17,596 nt of DNA from CAYUVV01 sp964461325 (GCA_964461325.1 CAYWTW010000013.1:1-17596), one strand, 5' to 3'; shown: positions 1 to 7,105, numbered from the stretch's first letter. Notes: generated from the letters alone by a model not told the origin. Program-made: numbers and translations.

Positions 1-906
1 CTCGTGGCGGTGGCGACGCTTCTCGGCGAGGGGTCGGTAACGGTTTTCAATTTCGCTTTTAATTTGCAGTCCGTGCCTTTGGCCGTGGTAGGGGTTAGTT
101 ATTCGGTTGCCGCCTTTCCGACGCTTGTTCGCCTGGCCCGCGGCCCGCGTGACTCTTTTTTGGCGCAGGTGGGGAATGCTGCGCGGCATATTTTGTTTTG
201 GTCTTTGCCGGCCGTGGTTTTGTTTGTCGTGTTGCGGGCGCAAATCGTCCGAGTGATTCTTGGTTCTGGTCTGTTTGATTGGCGCGATACGCGATTGACA
301 GCCGCCGCGCTAGCCTTATTCGCCGTTTCCGTCCCCGTTCAGAGTCTGTCGTTGCTGTTTATTCGCGCTTATTACTCCGCCGGTTTGACGCGGCGGCCGG
401 TATTAATCAGTTTGGCCGCGGCGGCAAGCCAGATTATTTTTGCCGCCGCCGGTTTGTGGTGGTGGTTTAACTCGCCGGAAGTTTCCAGCACGGTGGCAAT
501 TTGGTTGCGGGTTGGGGATTTGACCGAAACGGCCATTGTTGTTTTACCCCTCGCCTTCTCTTTAGGAGCATTGGGGCAGTTTATTTGGTTGCGGTCGGCG
601 TTTGCGCGTGATTTTGGGCCTTTGCCGACCGCGCTGGCGCGAACAACCAGGGAATTAATTGCCGCGTCGTTGTTGGCGGGCGCGGCGGCTTATTTCGGAC
701 TAAATTGGTTTGATGACTGGTTCGATCTCAATCGTTTTTGGGGTATCTTCGGCCAAGGTTTGCTGGCCGGCCTGCTCGGCTTGGGTGCGTTTGTGGGGTC
801 GTTAGTTAGCTGGCGCAATCGCGAACTGCGGGAGTTGGTGGCTTCGCTTCACCGTCGTTTTTGGCGAGCGGAAGTGGCGGCCGAATCACCAGATTTAGTG
901 CGATGA
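1..906 (+). CDS. murJ: MurJ/MviN lipid II flippase, C-terminal part (5' end outside window)
   Basis: MurJ flips lipid II across the inner membrane for peptidoglycan synthesis. The frame is open to the window edge, so the gene is truncated here and the GTG at 4 is not a real start. About 300 residues are visible against roughly 500 for a full MurJ. The visible part has a conserved-looking stretch near the left edge (residues 19-42, NLQSVPLAVVGVSYSVAAFP and following), which resembles the MurJ repeat ending in FPxL, followed by several hydrophobic membrane segments. The C-terminal tail is basic and probably cytoplasmic. The stop TGA overlaps the lepA start as ATGA, so the two genes are likely translationally coupled in one operon. 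Assigned by family resemblance to the MurJ/MviN/MATE-like fold; another MOP-superfamily exporter is less likely. Confidence 0.85.
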   Translation, partial: LVAVATLLGEGSVTVFNFAFNLQSVPLAVVGVSYSVAAFPTLVRLARGPRDSFLAQVGNAARHILFWSLPAVVLFVVLRAQIVRVILGSGLFDWRDTRLTAAALALFAVSVPVQSLSLLFIRAYYSAGLTRRPVLISLAAAASQIIFAAAGLWWWFNSPEVSSTVAIWLRVGDLTETAIVVLPLAFSLGALGQFIWLRSAFARDFGPLPTALARTTRELIAASLLAGAAAYFGLNWFDDWFDLNRFWGIFGQGLLAGLLGLGAFVGSLVSWRNRELRELVASLHRRFWRAEVAAESPDLVR

Positions 907-2708
907 AAAAAGAAGCGCGCCAGATTCGCAATTTTTCAATTATTGCCCACATCGATCACGGCAAATCAACTTTGGCTGACCGCTTGCTCGAGTTAACTAA
1001 AACGATTCCGGCAAGAAAAATGCGCGCCCAGGTGCTTGATAGCATGGAGCTCGAGCGCGAGCGGGGGATTACCATCAAAATGCAGCCGGTTCGGATGAGC
1101 TACGAGCTAAGCGGCCAGACCTATGAACTGAATTTGATTGATACGCCCGGGCACATCGACTTTTCTTACGAGGTGTCGCGAGCCCTTCGGGCCGTCGAGG
1201 GCGTCATCTTGCTGGTCGATGCGACCAAGAGTGTGCAGGCCCAGACGATTAGCGTCGTGGAGATGGCGCGTGCTTTGAATCTCCCGATTATCCCCGTCAT
1301 TAATAAAATTGATTTGCCGGCCGCTCAAACCGAAGAGACGCGCCAAGAATTGATGACTTTCCTCAATTGCCCATCGACAGAAATTTTGAACGTTTCCGCG
1401 AAAACCGGCTTGGGGGTGGACGTTTTACTTAAGCGAGTAATCGAGCGTTTGCCGCCCCCGCCGATTACTCGGACTAGACCAGACGAAGCTCGGGCGCTAG
1501 TTTTCGATTTTTCTTTTTCTTCTCATCGCGGTCTGGTTGTTTACGCGCGCTTGTTTGACGGCGAGGTCCGCCGTGGCGACCGTTTGCGTTTGGCCGCTGG
1601 CGGGGAAGAGTTTGTGGTGCACGAATTGGGCTGTTTTAATCCCGAACCGCGGCCGCTCGAACGACTAGAAGCCGGAGAGATCGGTTACTTGATTACGGGG
1701 ATCAAGGTGCCTCGGAGCGCCAAAGTCGGTGATACCTTGTTGAGTCCCAGCAGCCGTTTGGAGCCGGTTCCCGGTTATCATGAGCCGCGGCCGGTGGTTT
1801 TCGCTTCGCTTTATCCCGAGAGTCAAGACGATTTCGTGCTTTTGCGCCAATCGCTCGCGACCCTGCAGCTCTCCGACGCCGCTCTGTCTTATAGTGAAGA
1901 ATTCTCCTCCGCTTTGGGTCGCGGCTTCCAGTGCGGCTTTCTCGGTTTGCTCCATCTGGAGATCGTAACGGAGCGACTCAAGCGCGAATTTGGTTTGGAA
2001 ATCGTAATGACCACGCCCTCGATCCGTTATGAGGTTTACGACCGCGCCCGCGACGAGCGTTTGTTTGTCGCCTCTCCGCCGCTGTTTCCGGAAAATTTGA
2101 AAAATCAGGAAGTGTCCGAGCCGTGGATTGCGGCCACGATCATCGCGCCGGCGGAGTATCTGGGCGGCTTGATGAAAATTATTTACGACCACGAGGCGAT
2201 CGTGCGGGAAACGAATACTTTAGGCGATCGCACCCGTCTGATCGTGGAGATGCCTCTGCGAGAGATGATGCGGCGTTTTTTTGAAGAATTGAAGAGCGTG
2301 TCTTCCGGCTTCGCCTCTTTTTCTTATCAGCCGCTCGATTATCGGCCGGCCTCGGTGGCGCGGCTTGACGTCCTGGTGGCGGAAGAGCCGGTTTTCCCTC
2401 TTTCGCGCATTGTTGGTCGCCGCCGGCTGGAAGAGGAGGCCAAAGCGCTGGTCGAGCGCTTGCGCGAACTTCTGCCCCGCCAGCTTTTCGTGCTCAAAAT
2501 CCAAGCCCGGGCGGACGGACGGATTGTGGCTTCGCGTTCCGTGGCCGCTTTGCGCAAAGACGTCACCGGCTATCTCTACGGCGGAGATATCACCCGCAAG
2601 CAAAAGCTGTGGGCCAAGCAGAAACGCGGCAAAAAGCGCCTTCAAGAACGAGGCCGCGTGGCCATCCCGCCAAGCGTTTATCTTAAGCTCTTAGGCGGGG
2701 AAAAATAA
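903..2708 (+). CDS. lepA: Elongation factor 4 (LepA), ribosome back-translocase GTPase
   Basis: LepA is a translational GTPase that acts on stalled or post-translocation ribosomes. The product is 601 residues from the ATG at 903, the normal family length of about 600. G motifs are intact: AHIDHGKS at residues 15-22, DTPGH at 80-84, NKID at 134-137, and SAKTG soon after. The EF-G-like domains follow, with the LepA-specific C-terminal domain ending in VAIPPSVYLKLL. The start at 903 is preferred over an in-frame upstream ATG at 861, because KKEARQIRNFSIIAHIDHGKS matches the usual LepA N terminus and because ATGA overlap with murJ allows coupling. No clear Shine-Dalgarno precedes it. The last 18 bp overlap a small gene on the other strand. 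Confidence 0.97.
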   Translation: MKKEARQIRNFSIIAHIDHGKSTLADRLLELTKTIPARKMRAQVLDSMELERERGITIKMQPVRMSYELSGQTYELNLIDTPGHIDFSYEVSRALRAVEGVILLVDATKSVQAQTISVVEMARALNLPIIPVINKIDLPAAQTEETRQELMTFLNCPSTEILNVSAKTGLGVDVLLKRVIERLPPPPITRTRPDEARALVFDFSFSSHRGLVVYARLFDGEVRRGDRLRLAAGGEEFVVHELGCFNPEPRPLERLEAGEIGYLITGIKVPRSAKVGDTLLSPSSRLEPVPGYHEPRPVVFASLYPESQDDFVLLRQSLATLQLSDAALSYSEEFSSALGRGFQCGFLGLLHLEIVTERLKREFGLEIVMTTPSIRYEVYDRARDERLFVASPPLFPENLKNQEVSEPWIAATIIAPAEYLGGLMKIIYDHEAIVRETNTLGDRTRLIVEMPLREMMRRFFEELKSVSSGFASFSYQPLDYRPASVARLDVLVAEEPVFPLSRIVGRRRLEEEAKALVERLRELLPRQLFVLKIQARADGRIVASRSVAALRKDVTGYLYGGDITRKQKLWAKQKRGKKRLQERGRVAIPPSVYLKLLGGEK

Positions 2709-2807
2709 GGGGCCGGAATACAACAGAACCATCCCTAAAATAACGATGATTCCAGTGATTATCCAGAGCCAACGTAGGCCTTTTTGATATTTAGTTTGCC
2801 AAAGCAT
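2691..2807 (-). CDS. Small single-span membrane peptide (38 aa), convergent with lepA
   Basis: This 38-residue frame starts MLWQTKYQKGLRWLWI, has one hydrophobic helix (about residues 14-30, rich in I, V, L, W), and ends SGPLFFPA. The short basic, aromatic N terminus followed by one hydrophobic segment suggests a one-pass inner-membrane peptide. The ATG at 2807 has no strong Shine-Dalgarno. A -10-like TATCAT (2824-2819) with TTGATT (2848-2843) lies 12 nt upstream. It overlaps the 3' end of lepA by 18 bp in antisense. It is too short for routine gene callers. Function unknown. I have a weak impression that similar tiny membrane ORFs recur in Patescibacteria, but I cannot check this here. Confidence 0.6.
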   Translation of the reverse strand: MLWQTKYQKGLRWLWIITGIIVILGMVLLYSGPLFFPA

Positions 2808-2823
2808 AACTTTCGACTATGAT
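2796..2823 (+). promoter_or_regulatory. Sigma-70-type promoter for the FtsB-like gene
   Basis: TTGCCA (2796-2801), 16 bp, TATGAT (2818-2823). The predicted transcription start lies within a few bases of the ATG at 2835, so the mRNA would be leaderless or nearly so. Confidence 0.55.
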
Positions 2824-2848
2824 AGCATTAAGCCATGGCCCGAATCAA
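2819..2848 (-). promoter_or_regulatory. Divergent promoter for the 38-aa membrane peptide, sharing the -10
   Basis: On the minus strand TTGATT (2848-2843), 18 bp, TATCAT (2824-2819). The -10 lies on the same bases as the plus-strand TATGAT, because TATGATA is nearly symmetric. Confidence 0.45.
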
Positions 2849-3152
2849 AAAAATCAAACGTTTCCGTTATTATCTGACCTCACCGGTGACTCTACTTTTT
2901 TTGTTGGCGGTAATCGGTTTGACCGCCCGGGCGGTTTGGGGTTTGTATCAGAAAAATTTGGTTGCCGCTGGTGAACGGGCGGCGGCGGCGGCCGAACTGG
3001 TTCGACTGGAGGCTCGAGCGGCTGAGCTCGAATCGGCGATTGCTGGTTGGGCGACCGAACGAGGCCGAGAGGCCACTCTGCGAGAGAATTTGCCAGTCGC
3101 TCGTCCTGGTGAACAAGTGCTCCAAATTTTAGACCCCATCGTCCGTGAATAA
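2835..3152 (+). CDS. Septum formation initiator-like protein (FtsB/DivIC family)
   Basis: This 105-residue protein has the FtsB/DivIC plan. A short basic cytoplasmic N terminus (MARIKKIKRFRYYLT) leads to one membrane helix at about residues 16-36. An Ala/Glu/Leu-rich coiled coil follows (about 40-75), then a short tail in which the phrase LRENLPVARPGEQVLQIL resembles the EeiAREelgmvkpGE motif of the family. In other bacteria such proteins bridge FtsL and FtsQ/DivIB in the divisome. There is no Shine-Dalgarno before the ATG, and a promoter ends 11 nt upstream, so translation is probably leaderless. The promoter of the next gene, tRNA-Gly, lies within its last codons. The call rests on architecture and a short motif, not on strong sequence identity. 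Confidence 0.72.
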   Translation: MARIKKIKRFRYYLTSPVTLLFLLAVIGLTARAVWGLYQKNLVAAGERAAAAAELVRLEARAAELESAIAGWATERGREATLRENLPVARPGEQVLQILDPIVRE

Positions 3153-3156
3153 TGAT
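3128..3156 (+). promoter_or_regulatory. Promoter for tRNA-Gly (and probably the RNHCP gene)
   Basis: TTTAGA (3128-3133), 17 bp, AATGAT (3151-3156). The tRNA begins 9 nt after the -10, as expected for a tRNA promoter. Confidence 0.45.
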
Positions 3157-3164
3157 TGGTGACC

Positions 3165-3235
3165 GCGGGATTAGTTCAGGGGCAGAATGCGTGCTTCCCA
3201 AGCATGAGACGCGAGTTCGATTCTCGCATCCCGCA
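3165..3235 (+). tRNA. tRNA-Gly (CCC)
   Basis: Acceptor GCGGGAT (3165-3171) pairs with ATCCCGC (3228-3234), with discriminator A at 3235. The anticodon stem CGTGC/GCATG encloses loop TTCCCAA, so the anticodon is CCC, reading GGG. T arm GCGAG-TTCGATT-CTCGC is perfect. CCA is not encoded. The RNHCP start codon lies only 7 nt after the tRNA. Confidence 0.95.
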
Positions 3236-3242
3236 TCATTCG

Positions 3243-3551
3243 ATGTCCACCCAATTTAAGCGCCAAATCGAAAATTTTACCTGTTTGCGCTGTGGCGCGC
3301 GGGTGCGCGGCAATGGCTACACCAACCATTGCCCGCGTTGCTTGTGGAGCCGGCATGTCGACGAATTCCCGGGCGATCGGGCCGCCCAATGCGGCGGCCC
3401 GATGGCGCCGGTCGCGGTGGAGCCCACTACCGGCCGGCGGGGAGCTTACCGGGTAACCCATCGTTGCGAGCGTTGTGGTTTGGAGCGGCGCGTTCGCTTG
3501 GTGGCTGGAGATGACCCGCTCGCCTTGCTTTCCGGCGGCGGCACTTGCTAG
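3243..3551 (+). CDS. RNHCP domain-containing zinc-ribbon-like protein
   Basis: A 102-residue protein with the RNHCP family layout: CLRCG near residue 14, the signature here as TNHCPRCLWSRHVD (TNHCP in place of RNHCP), then PGDRAAQCGGPMAPV, and a second pair HRCERCG. The CxxC, HCPxC and CxxC groups suggest one or two bound zinc ions. The molecular role of the family is not established. The frame is open further upstream into tRNA-Gly, but that extension is the tRNA read as protein. The ATG at 3243 is the first start after the tRNA and gives the usual family length. It has no Shine-Dalgarno. The stop TAG overlaps the -10 of the following gene. Confidence 0.88.
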   Translation: MSTQFKRQIENFTCLRCGARVRGNGYTNHCPRCLWSRHVDEFPGDRAAQCGGPMAPVAVEPTTGRRGAYRVTHRCERCGLERRVRLVAGDDPLALLSGGGTC

Positions 3552-3554
3552 AAT
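3525..3554 (+). promoter_or_regulatory. Extended -10 promoter for the glutaredoxin-like gene
   Basis: TTGCTT (3525-3530), 18 bp, TGC-TAGAAT (3546-3554). The ATG at 3563 is 8 nt after the -10, so the message is probably leaderless. Confidence 0.6.
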
Positions 3555-3562
3555 GTGCCTCT

Positions 3563-3820
3563 ATGAATAAAAAAGTAGTGATTTATAGCACGCCAACCTG
3601 CGGTTATTGCCAAATGGCCAAGCAGTTTTTTAAAGAACACAATGTGGCTTACGAAGACCATGACGTGGCGGCCGACGTCACTAGGCGCCAAGAGATGATG
3701 ACCAAAACCGGTCAGCTCGGCGTGCCTGTTATCACTGTGAGTGAGAGCGATGGCTCGAAAGAAAAAGTAATCATCGGATTCGACCAAGAGGGTCTAATGG
3801 CCGCGTTGGGGATTAATTAA
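3563..3820 (+). CDS. Glutaredoxin-like thioredoxin-fold protein
   Basis: An 85-residue cytoplasmic thiol redox protein. It opens with VVIYSTPTCGYC, placing the active-site CGYC at the start of helix 1, and has the cis-proline loop as GVPVITV. Length and order fit small NrdH/glutaredoxin-type proteins (NrdH and YruB-like proteins often have CxxC and no glutathione-binding residues). A short charged insert (ESDGSKEK) sits before the GFDQEGL segment, where the family usually has a GFD motif. Substrate cannot be told; reduction of ribonucleotide reductase or protein disulfides is likely. The ATG at 3563 follows a good extended -10 with almost no leader; an in-frame upstream ATG at 3545 lies inside the -10. 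tRNA-Arg starts 7 nt after the stop and may be cotranscribed. Confidence 0.88.
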   Translation: MNKKVVIYSTPTCGYCQMAKQFFKEHNVAYEDHDVAADVTRRQEMMTKTGQLGVPVITVSESDGSKEKVIIGFDQEGLMAALGIN

Positions 3821-3827
3821 ACCCCGC

Positions 3828-3902
3828 GCCCCCGTAGTTAAATGGATATAACAACTCCGTCCTAAGGAGTAATCGCAGGTTCGATTCCTGCTGGGGGCAC
3901 CA
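3828..3902 (+). tRNA. tRNA-Arg (CCT), likely integration target
   Basis: Acceptor GCCCCCG (3828-3834) pairs with TGGGGGC (3892-3898), discriminator A, CCA encoded (3900-3902). Anticodon stem ACTCC/GGAGT encloses GTCCTAA, so the anticodon is CCT, reading AGG. The recombinase remnant on the opposite strand reads into its 3' half, which places the accessory block directly at the tRNA. Confidence 0.95.
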
Positions 3903-5150
3903 TAATCAAACTTTTTTCAAATTTCCCGACCATTTTGGTGGCGGCACGAAGTGCCGCCCATGCATTTTGCCCCGACAAATCCTCTCCGCTCGGCGCGCGC
4001 AGGCGCGCCTCGCGGTTGGCCAAGACGAGGTTCGAGCCAAAGATTTCTTTGACCGCAACCTTTTTGTGAAAAAGGTTGCTCTCCCGCGCGATTTTAGGCA
4101 GATTCTCTGCCTCTTTTATCCATTCCGCCATAGGTTCGAGCCAGCCCGCCCGCTTTTGTTCAATCCGCGCCATTTGCTCTTCCAGCGACTTCTTTTCGGA
4201 AAGTAGTTTTGCTTTTTCGTTTCGGTAGATTTCGCGCTCAATATCTTGTTCCAAATAGCCATCAAGAAGCCGCTGGAGTTTTATTTGTATGGCGCGGATT
4301 TTGGTTTCGGCTTCCTGAACAAAAGCGGTTGCGGATTGGGCGGATTCTGATTTTTCTTTTTCCAACATTCCGCGCATTTCTTCCGCCCAATCCGGTCTCA
4401 AAGAAAATTTTTGAATTAGAGATGATAACTGGCGATCCAGTTCCTCTTGGCGAATACAAGGTTCGGGACATTTGAGTTTTGATTTCTTGGTGCAGTGGTA
4501 ATAGACATACTCGTGGACATTGCCATTCTTTTGTTTCTTCACCTTGTATTCGCCAGTTATCATCATTCCGCATGAGGCGCAGGAAAGTAGTCCGCAAAAC
4601 GCTTGCGGTTCATTTTTCTGTTTGTGGTGCGGACGACCTCGTTGTTTCAAAACTTCCTGCGCCTTATCAAAAATTTTCTTCGAGACAACTGGCTGGTGTT
4701 TGCCTTCGTGGATTTCACCGCCATAGCGAAAATGTCCGTAGTAGAATGGATTGGAGAGGATAAAAGTAATTCTGTCTCGGTGGAGTCGCTTGCCGTTTTT
4801 GGAATGAATACCGGATTGCGCCAAAAAGTTTGAGATGTCCTCTAGTCGTGAGCCGTTCTTGGCATACAGCTCAAACGCTTTACGAATGAGTGAGGCGCGT
4901 TTTTTATCCACCACAACTGTTTTTGTTCGCACATCATTGATATATCCGATAGGCGCAAGACAGGGATATTCTCCGCGCCTCACTTTTTGGCGCAATCCTC
5001 TTTTAGTATTCTCGGCAAGCGAATCCACGTAGTATTTGCTTTGCCCGAAGGCGATGTTGAGCATGAACTTTCCTTGCGAGGTATTTTCGCACCAAAATTG
5101 CGGAAATTTGAGGTCCGCAAGTCCACCGCCGTCAAGCAGGTAGTGTTCTA
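3862..5150 (-). pseudogene. Serine recombinase remnant lacking the catalytic N-terminal domain
   Basis: Large serine recombinases carry out site-specific integration or excision with an N-terminal resolvase domain. Here only the end of that domain is left (GGLADLKFPQ, then GKFMLNIAFGQSKYYVDSL). The recombinase domain (NTKRGLRQKVRRGEY on), the zinc ribbon (CASCGMM paired with a later Cys pair) and a C-terminal coiled coil follow. The first ~120 residues, including the catalytic serine, are absent: recombinase sequence stops at the end of the neighbouring IS. An open frame continues into the IS, but those residues are transposase DNA in another frame. At the 3' end the frame has no stop before tRNA-Arg and ends inside it (TAG at 3864-3862), so the last residues (VPPAGIEPAITP) are antisense tRNA. 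Probably inactive. Confidence 0.85.
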
Positions 5151-6095
5151 GGCACACGCATTTGGCGGGTTGATTAATTGATAATTGGCCAAAAATTCGT
5201 TTGGACTCTGGCCGTTCAACCCGCAATGCTCTAGGTTGTTGTAATCTATATTCCATCGTTTCAGCTTCTTTTGCAAATCGGCAAAACTTTTGAACTCGTT
5301 TCGCTCGTAAAATTTCTCTTGATCTTCGCGATGGCTGCGCTCCACCGTGCCGTTTTGCGCCGGCTTGCCTGGGTCAATCAAGTAGTGAATGATGCCATGC
5401 TCGGCACAGAAACGATCGAGGGCATGAATCGTTTTCACTGTCCCATCACTTCGTTTTCCGGTCCCGAGGTAGTAATTGGTAAAAATTTGTCCGTTATCAG
5501 TTTTGATGGCTTTAATTGGATGAGATAATCGTTTGATCACTTCTTCCAAAAATCGGACCGAATGGAAATTACTCTGCTCCTCGTAGATTTTCAGGTAACG
5601 CCAACGTGAGGCGGTGTCAATCGCTGTATATTGGTAATATCGCTTGCCAGCAACGCGCCCGGGGACATACTTCACGTCGATTTCTACCAATTCGCCGGGC
5701 CGTCGTTCCGCTCGCAGGTATTTGTATTTGATTTTCTTGACCCGATACTTTCGCACCAGTTTCGCCTTTTTCAAAATCTTGCCGATGGTCCGAGACGGCA
5801 CCGCCAGCCCTTCTTTCTTTAGTTGTCAGTGGATTTTCAAGGCGCACTTTCTGGTTTTCTTTCTGATGGCAATGATTTGTTCTTTGATCCAGATTGGCGT
5901 CTCGTTGGGTTGAGTCTTGGGCTCGGTGGATTTGGGCTCTAAGGCTCTCTCACCGCCTTGTTTGTACGCAGCCAGCCAACGTTCCAGACTTCGCTGACTA
6001 TGTGGGCAGACCTTGGCTGCTTCGACCAGTTTTACTTCACCTCGCGCTATTGGTTCCACCCATCTTAGCCGCTCCTCCTTGATTGTTTTAGCCAT
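5148..6095 (-). pseudogene. IS481-like DDE transposase interrupted by an in-frame TGA
   Basis: An N-terminal helix-turn-helix part (MAKTIKEERLRW ... SQRSLERWLAAY) and a C-terminal integrase core lie in the same frame, separated only by a TGA at 5828-5826. Readthrough would give KIH-x-QLKKEGLAVPSRTIGK. In such transposases I expect Trp here, so a TGG-to-TGA change is the simplest reading. The DDE residues are visible in the second part: EIDVKY (D), KTDNGQ (D) and NGTVERSHRE (E). Total length is about 314 codons, normal for the family. The second half could be made from a GTG at 5801 without the DNA-binding half. The ATG at 6095 was chosen; another in-frame ATG lies at 6107. Confidence 0.82.
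5152..5168. repeat. IS left terminal inverted repeat
   Basis: GCACACGCATTTGGCGG; matches the inverted copy at 6127-6143 with one mismatch. It encodes the last codons of the transposase. Confidence 0.75.
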
Positions 6096-6126
6096 GGTAA
6101 TGCACATTGCCCCAGTCTAGGGGAAA

Positions 6127-6143
6127 CCGCCAAATGTGTGTGC
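6127..6143. repeat. IS right terminal inverted repeat
   Basis: Inverted partner of 5152-5168. It is followed at 6141-6152 by TGCACATTACCC, nearly a direct copy of TGCACATTGCCC at 6101-6112, which overlaps the transposase start region; these may be transposase or repressor binding sites. Confidence 0.7.
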
Positions 6144-6191
6144 ACATTACCCGGCTTAATGGAATTAAGCTTAAACCTGTCAAGGAGATAA

Positions 6192-6416
6192 TATCAATGG
6201 GAATGGAAGGAATTAGTTAACAGCCTTGGCTCAAACATCACCAAGTTTGTCGTGAATCCCTGCGCGAGAACCGACCACCGTTGTCCTATCCTGATACTTG
6301 AGTTTAAAGACTATGCTGAGTTCGACAAACTCGAAGCTCGTTTGCAGAAACACCCCGCCGAACACTTTGCCATCAAGGGAGCGGGCCCGGAGAAAGAGGT
6401 GGTGATGTGGGAGTAG
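6192..6416 (+). pseudogene. Frameshifted gene remnant, function unknown
   Basis: A good Shine-Dalgarno (AAGGAGAT, 6182-6189) stands 7 nt before an ATG at 6197, but that frame reads only MGMEGIS before TAA. After the stop the same frame stays open for about 25 codons (QPWLKHHQVCRESLRENRPP). Another frame is open from 6192 to 6416 and ends in a protein-like charged stretch (FKDYAEFDKLEARLQKHP, then HFAIKGAGPEKEVVMWE). The simplest reading is one short gene broken by a nonsense change and a frameshift, matching decay in the IS and recombinase beside it. I do not recognise the family. A GTG at 6252 could start a 54-residue product if the ORF is still used. Confidence 0.45.
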
Positions 6417-6445
6417 AAAACTATGGAGATAAACACCCTTATTAT

Positions 6446-6474
6446 TTGTTTTTTAGCTCCTAAGAATGTAAGAT
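6446..6474 (+). promoter_or_regulatory. Promoter for the S51 peptidase gene
   Basis: TTGTTT (6446-6451), 17 bp, TAAGAT (6469-6474), preceded by TG. The ATG at 6490 lies about 8 nt after the expected start site, with no Shine-Dalgarno. Confidence 0.6.
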
Positions 6475-6489
6475 GGAAAACTAAACTAT

Positions 6490-7098
6490 ATGAACCAACA
6501 AGGAACAATCTTGCTCACCTCTACCGGTCTCTCTAGCCGGAATGTCTATGACAAATTTGTAGAAGTCAAAAAGTTAAGGGACCTCAAAAAAGCGGTAATT
6601 ATCACAACCGCAGCTCTGGGAAAAGAAGATAACCAATATTCCCAACAGGCCCTCTTTCAATTAAAGTCAGTGGGTTTTGAGGCAGTAGATTTTTATGACT
6701 TTGAAAATCAGGGACCCGGAGCTTTTTCTTCCTATGACACCATATATGTGTGCGGTGGCAACACTTTTAAACTTATGAAATTTGCTAGGCAAGTAAGTTT
6801 TGATAAAGACGTAAAATCGTTGCTAGAAAAGGGCGGTGTCTATATTGGAGTTAGCGCCGGTAGTCTTATCGTTGGGCCATCAATCCAAATAGCCAACGAA
6901 GTTCACGCTGACAAAAACGAAGTCGGTCTTACTGATTTTTCTGGTTTCAATATCGTAAATCTAATTATTTTTCCCCATTATGCTCCCGACCTTGAGGCAG
7001 AGATAAAATCATTCGAAGAGAGAAACAAAACTAGAATAGAAAGAGTGGATAATTCCCAAGCGGTCATCATTGAGAACGGAAAAAAGACAATGATCTGA
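6490..7098 (+). CDS. Peptidase S51 family protein (PepE/cyanophycinase-like)
   Basis: A 202-residue alpha/beta protein of the S51 family, which includes alpha-aspartyl dipeptidase (PepE) and cyanophycinase. The nucleophile elbow is GVSAGS, residues 120-125, with Ser122 the likely catalytic serine. CGGNTFKL (88-95) matches the conserved glycine-rich loop before it, and FPHYAP (161-166) supplies the likely catalytic His163. Length fits PepE-like members (about 200-230) rather than cyanophycinase (larger). Substrate is probably a small Asp-containing or modified peptide; this is an inference. It is more AT-rich than the housekeeping genes of the window, in keeping with acquisition. The next gene has its own promoter. 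Confidence 0.85.
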   Translation: MNQQGTILLTSTGLSSRNVYDKFVEVKKLRDLKKAVIITTAALGKEDNQYSQQALFQLKSVGFEAVDFYDFENQGPGAFSSYDTIYVCGGNTFKLMKFARQVSFDKDVKSLLEKGGVYIGVSAGSLIVGPSIQIANEVHADKNEVGLTDFSGFNIVNLIIFPHYAPDLEAEIKSFEERNKTRIERVDNSQAVIIENGKKTMI

Positions 7099-7105
7099 TC
7101 TCGCG

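Larger units (their letters stand above)
5149..6146 (-). mobile_element. IS481-like insertion sequence (about 1.0 kb)
   Basis: A transposase gene is bounded by imperfect terminal inverted repeats. The core is GCACACRCATTTGGCGG, at 5152-5168 and, inverted, at 6127-6143, with one mismatch in 17. With three outer bases the ends would be 5149 and 6146. The transposase stop codon lies inside the left repeat. I see no target duplication. The recombinase sequence continues on the left side only, so the insertion came with, or was followed by, a deletion or rearrangement. Confidence 0.75.

Noticed and set aside
1665..2192. 175-codon minus-strand ORF inside lepA
   Set aside because: Antisense shadow of a conserved gene; no promoter or family resemblance.
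3156..3242. N-terminal extension of the RNHCP protein from an upstream start
   Set aside because: The extension is tRNA-Gly read as protein; the ATG at 3243 gives the family's normal start.
5151..5256. N-terminal residues of the recombinase reading frame inside the IS
   Set aside because: These bases encode the transposase in another frame, so they are not recombinase sequence.
6311..6508. 65-codon minus-strand ORF with a hydrophobic start
   Set aside because: It covers the S51 promoter and the gene remnant, whose plus-strand reading is more protein-like.
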